64,000 nucleotides of DNA from Nocardia stercoris (GTDB lineage: Bacteria; Actinomycetota; Actinomycetes; Mycobacteriales; Mycobacteriaceae): assembly GCF_003696265.1 (NCBI RefSeq), contig NZ_RFFH01000001.1, forward strand, positions 806,001-870,000. The letters are read 5' to 3'. The first letter of the stretch is position 1; each line of letters opens with the position of its first letter. Shown one piece after another: positions 17,999-26,319 of the stretch. The notes under the pieces are model-generated. The model saw nothing but the letters and a program-made list of their open reading frames with translations. It was not told where the DNA came from and made no database searches. The translations under genes were made by a program, and so were the position numbers.

Positions 17999-18964
17999 TC
18001 ACATTGTTTCGGGCTGCGACCGCTGCGTGGCAAGCGGTGGCATTGCCGCGGCGAGAGCGCGCAGACCCGTCGTCGGCAGTCCGCGTCGTTCGCCGGCCTC
18101 CGCCCAGTCCCGGAGCATCGTGCGCGTCTGCGGGCCGATCTTGGTGCAGTGCACCCGCCAGAAGGTCTCCACATCGAAAGGTGCCAGCACGGGCAGAATC
18201 CGCAGTGTCGCCCGCATCCGCCGATCGAGCGCCCACCGATGCGGAGGTGCCGGCAGCCCGCGCTCGGCCGCCACGATCGTCGCGGCTTCGAACGCGGCCT
18301 CGGCGGCCGTGGCGGTGTCGGCGCGCAGTGCGTTCATCGACCAGCCCGCGATCTCGAGCGCGGCCAGGTAGGGCACGTTCTGCGCCGCGAGGGCGGGACC
18401 TGCGCCGACGCGGCCGGTTCGGGCCGGCGTTCGGGCTGCCTCCAGGGCGTCCCGCAGCGGCGTGACCCGGTCCGGCTTGCCGGCCAGGATCGTGGCGCCA
18501 CCCGGCGGGCGGTAGTAGGCGGTGTGATCATGGCGTTCGGCTCCGAGCGGCCCGGCCCAGGCCAGCACGCCGACGGTCAAGGCAACCAGTTGATCCTCGG
18601 GCCATTCGGCCGCGAGCGCGGGCCGGTCGCCGAGGCTCTGATCGAATGCCACGACGGTGCTGTCGCCCACGGCCTCGCGCAACGACCGCAACCATGTGCC
18701 GTGCAGGGCCGTCGAGTCGACCATCAGCCAGACGCTGTGCCATCCGGTGTCGGCCACGGCGGCGGGGTCGGTGTACACGCGGGCCGGCTTCAGGGTCGTG
18801 GTGGCCGGGCCGCGCGTCCGGTGCAGCCGCGTCACGGTTACCCCGTCGCGCAGCTGCGCGGCCTGCCGGGGTTTCACCAGATAGCTGATTGTCGCTGTGC
18901 CACGTGCCAATTCGGCGCCGTAGACCTGCCCGAGCGCGCCCGCGCCCACTATCAGTACGTCCAT
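17999..18964 (-). CDS. Ketopantoate reductase (ApbA/PanE)-like NADP-dependent dehydrogenase
   Basis: 321 residues from ATG 18964 (alternative ATG at 18973 adds MVA). The N-terminus is the NADP-binding loop VLIVGAGALGQVYG, followed by the usual strand order. The C-terminal helical domain is present but the ketopantoate-binding residues are not clearly conserved, so a role in pantothenate synthesis is uncertain. It is co-transcribed with the ArsR regulator, and a perfect 12-bp inverted repeat overlaps its start. Confidence 0.7.
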   Translation of the reverse strand: MDVLIVGAGALGQVYGAELARGTATISYLVKPRQAAQLRDGVTVTRLHRTRGPATTTLKPARVYTDPAAVADTGWHSVWLMVDSTALHGTWLRSLREAVGDSTVVAFDQSLGDRPALAAEWPEDQLVALTVGVLAWAGPLGAERHDHTAYYRPPGGATILAGKPDRVTPLRDALEAARTPARTGRVGAGPALAAQNVPYLAALEIAGWSMNALRADTATAAEAAFEAATIVAAERGLPAPPHRWALDRRMRATLRILPVLAPFDVETFWRVHCTKIGPQTRTMLRDWAEAGERRGLPTTGLRALAAAMPPLATQRSQPETM

Positions 18965-18970
18965 CGCAAC

Positions 18971-19004
18971 CATCCATATATCGATAAATTCGGATATATG
19001 GATG
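18971..19004. promoter_or_regulatory. Perfect 12-bp inverted repeat, likely operator of the reductase-arsR operon
   Basis: CATCCATATATC and GATATATGGATG are perfect reverse complements separated by 10 bp (GATAAATTCG). It lies immediately before the start of the operon, in locally AT-rich DNA. Placement and symmetry fit autoregulation by the ArsR protein encoded in the operon. Apart from this and the NrdR boxes, I see nothing in the gene-free stretch 18965-19320. Confidence 0.6.
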
Positions 19005-19217
19005 ATATCCGATGTGAGGCGCGGATGTCGTAAGGTGCTGCGGCCCAACGTCGGCGGGTGGTATCGGTGGAACTTTGCCGGTGCGTCTGTCGATCCGGGG
19101 CAAACTCGGGGCGATCGATGCGCACGCCGGGTGTCGCGCGGCTGCTCGGATGCAGCAGAATGGGTGCGATCCTAGGACGACGGCGAACAGGCCGTTGTGG
19201 CCGAGATCATCCGCACG

Positions 19218-19265
19218 ACACAACTTCTTGTGCTGCGGTTCGATGTCTGCCACAAGGAGTAGTGT
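19218..19265 (+). promoter_or_regulatory. Tandem NrdR boxes upstream of nrdF
   Basis: Box 1 ACACAACTTCTTGTGC (19218-19233) and box 2 CCACAAGGAGTAGTGT (19250-19265), 32 bp centre to centre with a 16-bp spacer, the same geometry as before nrdH. Box 1 is close to the NrdR consensus over its full length. This ties nrdF to the same regulon although it is 8 kb from nrdHIE. Confidence 0.82.
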
Positions 19266-19287
19266 TCGGTATAGAGGTACTCCGTAA

Positions 19288-20283
<996 letters not shown>

Positions 20284-20296
20284 TTCTGTGCTCCCA

Positions 20297-20337
20297 CTGT
20301 GCCCGGCGTCCGAAAGGACGCCGGGCGCAGTCGTTTT
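20297..20337 (+). terminator. Intrinsic terminator of nrdF
   Basis: A perfect 11-bp stem GCCCGGCGTCC / GGACGCCGGGC closes a GAAA tetraloop (20301-20326). The stem extends outward by CTG/CAG, and TCGTTTT follows the hairpin. Confidence 0.85.
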
Positions 20338-20361
20338 CGGGATCGGTGACGGCCGGCCGGG

Positions 20362-20988
20362 TCAGGTGGGCGGATCCCCGGCGGTGAACAGTCCGGCTCG
20401 GGCGGCGACGTAGGCGGCGTCGGCGGCGGTGGTGGCGACGGTGTCGTCCAGGGGGTCCCGGCTGGCGAGCAGCCGGTAGTAGAGCGGGGCGGAGACGGCG
20501 GACAGTACCGCGCGGGGGTCGGTGCCGGGCGGGAGTTCGCCGCGGCTGACGGCGGCGTGGATGCAGGGAGTCCACTCGGCCAGGCGGACGTCGTAGAAGT
20601 GGCGTAGGGCCGCGGCCGCGTCGGGGTCGCTGGTGGCCGCGGCGATCAGCGCGGCGAAGAGGCGGCCTTGTCGCAGGTCGGTGAGCGTGTGCACCACGAG
20701 CCTGGCGTTGGCTCGCAGATCCTCGCGCAGCGAGCCGGTATCCGCATGTGGCAGTGAGGTTTCGGCCATTTCGGCCACCAGGTCGGCGACCAGGCCCGCG
20801 GGGGTCTGCCAGCGGCGGTAGACGGTCGTCTTGCCCGCTCCGGCGCGGGCCGCGACCTCGGTGAGATCGAGTTGGGCGAAGCCCCGTTCGGCCAGCAGGT
20901 CGCCGGCCGCACGCAGCACCGATTCCCGTACTCGGGCGGTCCGGCCGCCCGGCCGCACGGTTCCGGGTGCCACAGCTTCCTGGTCCAT
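20362..20988 (-). CDS. TetR-family transcriptional regulator
   Basis: 208 residues. DNA-binding domain at about 18-65: VRESVLRAAGDLLAERGFAQLDLTEVAARAGAGKTTVYRRWQTPAGLV. The C-terminal domain (VVHTLTDLRQGRLFAALIAAATSDPDAAAALRHFYDVRL) is of the TetR_C type with Trp and Arg-rich helix ends. The gene is divergent from the aldo/keto reductase at 21073, with a long symmetric element between them, so it most likely represses that enzyme and itself. Confidence 0.88.
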   Translation of the reverse strand: MDQEAVAPGTVRPGGRTARVRESVLRAAGDLLAERGFAQLDLTEVAARAGAGKTTVYRRWQTPAGLVADLVAEMAETSLPHADTGSLREDLRANARLVVHTLTDLRQGRLFAALIAAATSDPDAAAALRHFYDVRLAEWTPCIHAAVSRGELPPGTDPRAVLSAVSAPLYYRLLASRDPLDDTVATTAADAAYVAARAGLFTAGDPPT

Positions 20989-20990
20989 AA

Positions 20991-21060
20991 ACGGTTCTCC
21001 AGTTCCATTTGGTGTTCCGACATAGTACAGTCGGGCGAGTTAATGGAACTGCTGTCCCGT
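20991..21060. promoter_or_regulatory. Nested symmetric element between TetR and aldo/keto reductase genes
   Basis: Three pairs of arms share the same centre (between 21025 and 21026): ACGG/CCGT (20991, 21057), AGTTCCATT/AATGGAACT (21001, 21042) and CCGAC/GTCGG (21017, 21030). The element fills most of the 84-bp gap between the divergent starts. A shared centre for three arm pairs is unlikely by chance and suggests a dimer-of-dimers TetR operator. Confidence 0.55.
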
Positions 21061-21072
21061 TAGGAGTTGGTA

Positions 21073-22107
21073 ATGGAATATCGCCGGTTGGGTGCATCGG
21101 GGATGTCGGTCCCGGTGTTGAGCTTCGGCGCCGCGACATTCGGAGGGCGTGGCGAACTGTTCGGAGCATGGGGCGACACCGATGCCCGCCAGGCCGGACG
21201 CCTCGTCGACATCTGCCTGGATGCCGGAGTGACGATGTTCGACACTGCGGATGTGTACTCCGATGGTGCGTCCGAGGAGGCGCTGGGCGCGGCGATCCGT
21301 GGGCGACGGGACCGAGTGCTGCTGTCTACCAAGGCCACGCTGCCGACCGGGCCAGGGCCCGGCGACGCCGGATCCGGACGAGCTCGGCTGAACCGAGCCG
21401 TGGAATCGTCGCTGCGTCGGCTCGGCACCGACTACATCGATCTGTTCCAGCTACATGCCTTCGACGCCGGGACGCCCGTGGACGAGGTTGTCGCCGCACT
21501 CGACGACCTGGTGCGTGCGGGGAAGATCCGCTACCTCGGCGCCTCCAACTTCGCAGGCTGGCAACTGATGAAATCCCTTGCCGCAGCTGATGCACGCGGA
21601 CGGTCGCGGTATGTCGCGCATCAGGTGTACTACTCGCTGGTCGGGCGGGACTACGAGTGGGAGCTGATGCCGTTGGCTTCGGACCAGGGTGTGGGCGCGG
21701 TGGTCTGGAGCCCGCTGGGCTGGGGACGGTTGACCGGGAAGATCCGCCGCGGGCAGCCGCTCCCGGAGCGCAGTCGGCTGCACAAGACCGCCGCCGCTGG
21801 GCCTCCGGTGGACGACGCCGTGCTGTACAGCGTGATCGACGTCCTCGACGAGATCGCCACGGAAACCGGAAGATCCGTCCCGCAGATCGCGCTGAACTGG
21901 TTGCTGCGCCGGCCCACGGTGGCCACCGTGATCATCGGCGCCCGCACCGAGGAACAGTTGCGCCAGAATCTGGGCGCGGTCGGGTGGGAGCTGACCGCCG
22001 ACCAGATCGCTCGGCTCGACCGGGCCAGTTCGGTCACCCCGCCGTATCCGTACTACCCGTACTACCGCCTGCCCGATTTCGCGCGCCTCAACCCACCGGC
22101 TGTCTGA
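21073..22107 (+). CDS. Aldo/keto reductase
   Basis: 344 residues from ATG 21073, preceded by TTAGGAG. The TIM-barrel AKR tetrad is visible: FDTADVYSDG (Asp and Tyr), LLSTKAT (Lys), FQLHAFD (His). The cofactor-binding C-terminal region has IIGARTEEQLRQNL, as in AKRs that bind NADPH. Of the general stress-protein 69/YajO type; substrate unknown. Probably controlled by the divergent TetR gene. Confidence 0.9.
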   Translation: MEYRRLGASGMSVPVLSFGAATFGGRGELFGAWGDTDARQAGRLVDICLDAGVTMFDTADVYSDGASEEALGAAIRGRRDRVLLSTKATLPTGPGPGDAGSGRARLNRAVESSLRRLGTDYIDLFQLHAFDAGTPVDEVVAALDDLVRAGKIRYLGASNFAGWQLMKSLAAADARGRSRYVAHQVYYSLVGRDYEWELMPLASDQGVGAVVWSPLGWGRLTGKIRRGQPLPERSRLHKTAAAGPPVDDAVLYSVIDVLDEIATETGRSVPQIALNWLLRRPTVATVIIGARTEEQLRQNLGAVGWELTADQIARLDRASSVTPPYPYYPYYRLPDFARLNPPAV

Positions 22108-22157
22108 CGTCCCGCGACCACGGCTGCGAAGCGCCGGGGCTTACCGACTGGGTCGGG

Positions 22158-22757
22158 TCAGGGCAGGCGCATGTGTTCGATGCCGACGCGTAGTCGGCGC
22201 CATTGACGGCGGAGGGCGGTGTCGGTGTTCGGGGTGATGGGCAGGCCGGCGGAGGCGGCGATTCGGTCGGCTACCTCGCGGATGGGCAGGTGATCGGTGT
22301 GGATGTGTTCGGCGAATTCTTCGGCTTGTAGGGCGTCGAGGCAGCGGTCGACCTGGCCCAGGGCCCAGCTCTCGTACCAGAGTCCGTACAAACCGCGTTC
22401 CTTCAAGCGTTTTCGCACGGTCTCGGGTCGGGCGAGGAGCGTGAAGTGGTGGACGTCGTGTCCGAGTTCGCGCAGTCTGCCGACAGTTTCGTCGAAGTAG
22501 GCCGGCACGACCACGGTCATGGGCGCGATGACGGTTCCGTCGTGTTTGCTCAGGACCGCGTCGAGGGTCTCCACCACGCCCTGCCGCCAGGCCTTGAATT
22601 CCTGGAAGTCGGTGCGCATTTCCTTCGGCAGCACCCGTTGCAGCCCGAATCCCACCTCCTCCGGATCGCACACCAGGGCGTCGGGCACGCGGTGTTGCAG
22701 CTCGAATGCCGTCTGGGTTTTGCCGCCGCCGAACGGCCCGTTGATCCACAGGAGCAC
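22158..22757 (-). CDS. TmrB-like ATP-binding protein (tunicamycin-resistance family)
   Basis: 199 residues from GTG 22757. N-terminal Walker A in WINGPFGGGKTQTAFEL (about 4-20). Further stretches match Bacillus subtilis TmrB closely as I recall it: CDPEEVGFGLQRVLP, APMTVVVPAYFDETVGRLRELGHDVHHFTLLA, QVDRCLDAL and the C-terminal LPITPNTDTALRRQ. TmrB binds tunicamycin and ATP and confers resistance. TAGCCT exactly 6 nt before the GTG suggests a leaderless transcript. It stands alone. Whether it binds tunicamycin or a related nucleoside antibiotic is not shown here. Confidence 0.82.
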   Translation of the reverse strand: MLLWINGPFGGGKTQTAFELQHRVPDALVCDPEEVGFGLQRVLPKEMRTDFQEFKAWRQGVVETLDAVLSKHDGTVIAPMTVVVPAYFDETVGRLRELGHDVHHFTLLARPETVRKRLKERGLYGLWYESWALGQVDRCLDALQAEEFAEHIHTDHLPIREVADRIAASAGLPITPNTDTALRRQWRRLRVGIEHMRLP

Positions 22758-22845
22758 GGGGTCAGGCTAACTCAGGCCGGAGTTCTACCTGCGGGTACGG
22801 GAAGTCGTAGTGCCCGGCATCCTTCCGGGCGCCGGGCACTCGGCC

Positions 22846-24264
22846 TCAGCCCAGCCGGCGGATGTCGCCGCGGACGCGATAGAACCCGCCGCGGGCCGAC
22901 TCCGCGACCGCGTCGACGACGTAGCGGGCGCCGGCCTGGCGAATGTCGCGGGGGAACTGGACGTTCCAGTGCGGGTCGTAGCCAGGGGAGACGACGTGCA
23001 CACGCAGGGTTCCGCCACGCTCGACGCATTCGACGACGATGCCGGTGCCGGCGTCGGCGGTGATCTCGACCGTGCTGCTCGGGGCGATCGCCGACATCTC
23101 GGGCGCCTTGATCGAGACGGTGCTGGGGAGCACGCCCTGGTCCGCCGCGAGGATCGCGGATTCGGCGACGTCCAGGCAGGCCAGAGCCCCGGAAGTGGTG
23201 ACCAGATACAGCTTTTCGTCGTGGTACTGCATCGAGTAGGCGGATCCGCAGCCGGTGGCGAGCTTCCACCGGCGGGTCCCGGTGGCGTCGAAGCAGTAGA
23301 CCGAGGAGTGCGAGTCACCGGCGAAGACGTAGCGCCCGTCGGGGGAGGCGGCACACGAGTACACGGCGGCATCGCACTGGTAGACGCGGGTCGTCGCACC
23401 GTCCTTGGCGATCTCCTCGACCCGGTTGGCGGACGTCCCGGCGTAGACGGCCCTCGATTCCTGCCAGCCGAACAGAACGGAACCCCTGGTGGGAGTGTGC
23501 CATCGGGTGCGGCCGGTCTCGAGGTGATAGTTCGTGACGCCCGCACTGTGCCCGTGGTAGACGCCGGTGGCATCGACCCGGACCATCCAGCCGGCATTCC
23601 CGGTGCTGCGCGCGGACCAGAGCGATTCCTCCTCGTGGTCGATCACGGTCAGCCCGCCCGCCGCATCGGAGGCCGCGAGGATGCCGTCGTGGATGTCGAG
23701 CCAGTACACGTCACTGGCCGCCACGTCGTAGGCAGCGCGTGGCACTTTGCCCGACAGGTCGTAGACGCGCCCGTCGTCGCACCCGGCGTAGATCCAGAAG
23801 TCGTCGGCGACAAGGCATTTCACCGCATCCGGCAGCCGGTAGCGATTGGTCACAGTTCCGTCCGGAGTCAGCGTGAAGACCTCGCCACGCTCGTTGCCCA
23901 CCCAGCAGCTGCGCTCGTCGACGAAGATGCCGAATGCCGCTGCGCCGGAATCGAACCGCCACAACACCGGCGCGGACTTCGCGGTGGACCGCTGGCTGCT
24001 GATCGCGCGGCGGGTGACCGCGCGCCGCTGCCGAGCTCCCATGACCGCGGGCGCATACCCTCTCCGCACCTTCGCCTGGATCTTCTTCTGCGCCGCCGCT
24101 TTCGCCTTCGCGGCGGTATCGAACGAACTGGCCTGCGACTGCCCCTGCTCACCGATCCGCCCGTACCGGATGTTCACATCGTTCCCGGACACGATCACCT
24201 CGTAGAACTTGTGCGTGGAACCCGCGTCGTCGGACTGTTCCAGGTAGGTGGTTTCGGTGGTCAT
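22846..24264 (-). CDS. WGR-domain protein fused to a beta-propeller
   Basis: 472 residues from ATG 24264. Residues about 5-75 are a WGR domain: TYLEQSDDAGSTHKFYEVIV, the core YGRIGEQGQ (Tyr replacing the usual Trp) and FDTAAKAKAAAQKKIQAKVRRGY. WGR domains bind DNA or poly(ADP-ribose)-linked partners in PARPs and MolR. A basic linker is followed by six to seven PQQ/WD-like blades (DGRVYDLSGKVP, GGLTVIDHEEESLW, SSVYCFDATGTRRWKL, GALACLDVAES). It is divergent from the nuclease-helicase operon at 24449 with 184 bp between; a functional link is possible but unproven. Confidence 0.82.
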   Translation of the reverse strand: MTTETTYLEQSDDAGSTHKFYEVIVSGNDVNIRYGRIGEQGQSQASSFDTAAKAKAAAQKKIQAKVRRGYAPAVMGARQRRAVTRRAISSQRSTAKSAPVLWRFDSGAAAFGIFVDERSCWVGNERGEVFTLTPDGTVTNRYRLPDAVKCLVADDFWIYAGCDDGRVYDLSGKVPRAAYDVAASDVYWLDIHDGILAASDAAGGLTVIDHEEESLWSARSTGNAGWMVRVDATGVYHGHSAGVTNYHLETGRTRWHTPTRGSVLFGWQESRAVYAGTSANRVEEIAKDGATTRVYQCDAAVYSCAASPDGRYVFAGDSHSSVYCFDATGTRRWKLATGCGSAYSMQYHDEKLYLVTTSGALACLDVAESAILAADQGVLPSTVSIKAPEMSAIAPSSTVEITADAGTGIVVECVERGGTLRVHVVSPGYDPHWNVQFPRDIRQAGARYVVDAVAESARGGFYRVRGDIRRLG

Positions 24265-24436
24265 ACATCCTCGCTGAGCTCGTGATTCTGGCGAACCTTG
24301 AAACGTAGCAAGGGGATACGACATTCGAGTGTGGACCGAACCCGACGCCCGCGCGCCGGGTCGTTCGCGCCACCGTGATTCGGACCGTGACCCGCACGGT
24401 TACTGGAGAATCATGGAAATTACTGGAAGTTGTGAT

Positions 24437-24442
24437 TACGAT
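24437..24442 (+). promoter_or_regulatory. -10 element of the nuclease-helicase operon
   Basis: TACGAT followed by 6 nt (GCCCTC) and then GTG 24449. The repeated octamer TTACTGGA lies 10-30 bp upstream. Suggests a leaderless transcript for the four-gene operon. Confidence 0.5.
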
Positions 24443-24448
24443 GCCCTC

Positions 24449-25237
24449 GTGAGCGCAACTGCGGAGCAGCTGGAGGCTCGCATCGCCGAGCTCCGCTCGC
24501 AGGTGCGGGCGGCGGTGGCCAACGGCGACCGAACGGCCGCGCGGCAGGGCCGAGGTGAGTTGCGGCGGGTCGAAGCATTGTGGGACGAAGCCGTTCTCGG
24601 CGACGGTGGGGCGGATCAGGCTGCGACGGTGGATGATTCGCCGCTGGTGACGGTGCGCGACCAGGTGCACCGGGCGTTGACGCTGCTGTCGGTTCCGGCG
24701 GCCCCCAAGCTGATCGGCGCGGTCAGCGAGGGCTTCCTCGGGGTCGCGATCGGGTCCGGGCGGCTGACGAGCATGCGGCGCGACGAGGAACGGTCGTTCC
24801 GGTCGGCACCGTACGCGCGGCCGTACTATCTGTGTCCGGCGCTGACCGTGGACCTGCTGGCCCCGGCCCGCGGGGTGCTCGCGGTCAGTTCCTGGCCGGT
24901 GGCGTTGCGCATGATCGGCCCGCTCAGCCCGCGCGTCGACCTGCTCGGCGCGGTGGCGCGGCTGGCCGACCAGCTACCGAACCATGCGGGCCGGCCAGGA
25001 GCCGAGGCGGTGCTGCGCCGGCTGGCCAGATCCGTTCCCGGAGCACTCGATTCGGGTCCCGACCTGGATCCAGCGCAGGTGGCGGCCGCCGCGCGTCGGG
25101 AGCTGGCGGTGCACCGCGACGAGGACGCGGAGCAGCGAGAGCGGGCCGCCCGCAGGGTGATTGCGCAGTTGAAGGATCCCGCCGACCAACTGTTCGGCGT
25201 CCGGCTCGGCACCTTACGACGACTCGAGGCGAAATGA
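24449..25237 (+). CDS. Uncharacterised coiled-coil protein, first gene of nuclease-helicase operon
   Basis: 262 residues from GTG 24449; an ATG at 24413 is possible but the -10 overlaps it. Residues 1-50 form a heptad-patterned coiled coil (SATAEQLEARIAELRSQVRAA). The middle (TLLSVPAAPKLIGAVSEGFLG, then RLTSMRRDEERSFRSAPYARPYYLC) resembles a winged helix with a basic loop. The C-terminal third is helical and charged. I know no family for it. It ends in an ATGA overlap with the nuclease gene, so expression is coupled. It may be a DNA-recognition or assembly subunit, which is inference from context. Confidence 0.7.
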   Translation: MSATAEQLEARIAELRSQVRAAVANGDRTAARQGRGELRRVEALWDEAVLGDGGADQAATVDDSPLVTVRDQVHRALTLLSVPAAPKLIGAVSEGFLGVAIGSGRLTSMRRDEERSFRSAPYARPYYLCPALTVDLLAPARGVLAVSSWPVALRMIGPLSPRVDLLGAVARLADQLPNHAGRPGAEAVLRRLARSVPGALDSGPDLDPAQVAAAARRELAVHRDEDAEQRERAARRVIAQLKDPADQLFGVRLGTLRRLEAK

Positions 25238-26319
25238 ACGATCTGTCGGCGCAATTGGATCAGTTGCGTGGCTCGGCCCCGGCGGCCCGCCACAATGCCC
25301 GCACGATCGCCGCGTTGACCGCCAATCCCGGCTGCGGCCGGCGTGCGCTGCTCGACGCCGCGGCGGTCGACAAGGCCGAGGTGGCACGGGAACTCGGGTT
25401 CCCGCCGCAGTTCGGTCAGTCGCAGTTCGCGATCACCCGCGGCAATACGTTCGAGGCGCTGGTGAAGGCCAACGGCTGCGCGGAACTGCTGGCACTGCTG
25501 CGCACCGAACTGGGGTTGTCCCTGCCGGAGGTCGGGTACTACGACCTCAACGCCGTCGGTGACCGCGACGGAAACGCCATGCGGTACACCAAGACTCGTC
25601 AGGTGTTCGAGGAGGCGCTGCGTACCGGTTCGGGCACCCTGTTCGACCATCCGCTGCTGCGCCTCGACATCGCCGGTGCCACCGCGTATCTGGAGCCCGA
25701 CGTGGTCGCGCTGCAGTTCGACGGGCAGTTCCACGTCGTGGAGATCAAGTCCTTCCCGATCATCGACAAGCAGGCCGATCCGACGCTGGTCGCGGGCGCG
25801 GCCCGGCAGTCCGCGGTCTACGTGCTGGCGATGCGCGCCCTGATGGAAAGCCTGGGCCAGTCACCGGATCTCGTTTCGCACGAGTCGATCCTGGTGTGCG
25901 CCAAGGACTTCACATTGACGCCCACGGTGGCACGGGTGGATCTACGCAAGCAGCTGCTGGTGATCTCCCGGCAGTTGTCCCGGCTGAAGTCGATCGACAA
26001 ACTGATCGCGAATCTGCCCGCGGGCAGCACCTTCGAACCGGGTCCGGACCTGGCCGCGACGATCGCCGGCATCGACTCCCGGTACTCCCCGGACTGCATG
26101 TCACACTGCGATCTCGCGGTGCTGTGCCGGGCGGAGGCCCGGGCCGCCGGCGCGACCGACACGCTCGGCCGCGGGGTGTGCGACGAGCTGGGCGGTGTCG
26201 ACAATATCGACACCGCGCTGGCGCTCGGCGACGGCACCCTGCCGCCCGGGCCCGAACACGAGGACATCGCCGAACTGCTGCGCATGGCGCACACCCTGCG
26301 GGTGGAGGCGATGGCATGA
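25234..26319 (+). CDS. RecB/Cas4-type PD-(D/E)XK nuclease with Fe-S cluster
   Basis: 361 residues. Nuclease motifs in order: RGNTFEALV (Glu 74, motif I position), EPD (Asp 156), VVEIKSF (Glu 170, Lys 172) and RQSAVY (Gln 192, Tyr 196). Together these are the full RecB set: D, ExK and QxxxY. Cys 34 (NPGCGRRALL) near the N-terminus and Cys 288, 292, 298 (CMSHCDLAVLC) near the C-terminus have the wide split spacing that holds a 4Fe-4S cluster in AddB, Dna2 and Cas4. Likely a DNA nuclease that works with the helicase three genes on. Starts and stops overlap both neighbours (ATGA). Confidence 0.85.
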   Translation: MNDLSAQLDQLRGSAPAARHNARTIAALTANPGCGRRALLDAAAVDKAEVARELGFPPQFGQSQFAITRGNTFEALVKANGCAELLALLRTELGLSLPEVGYYDLNAVGDRDGNAMRYTKTRQVFEEALRTGSGTLFDHPLLRLDIAGATAYLEPDVVALQFDGQFHVVEIKSFPIIDKQADPTLVAGAARQSAVYVLAMRALMESLGQSPDLVSHESILVCAKDFTLTPTVARVDLRKQLLVISRQLSRLKSIDKLIANLPAGSTFEPGPDLAATIAGIDSRYSPDCMSHCDLAVLCRAEARAAGATDTLGRGVCDELGGVDNIDTALALGDGTLPPGPEHEDIAELLRMAHTLRVEAMA

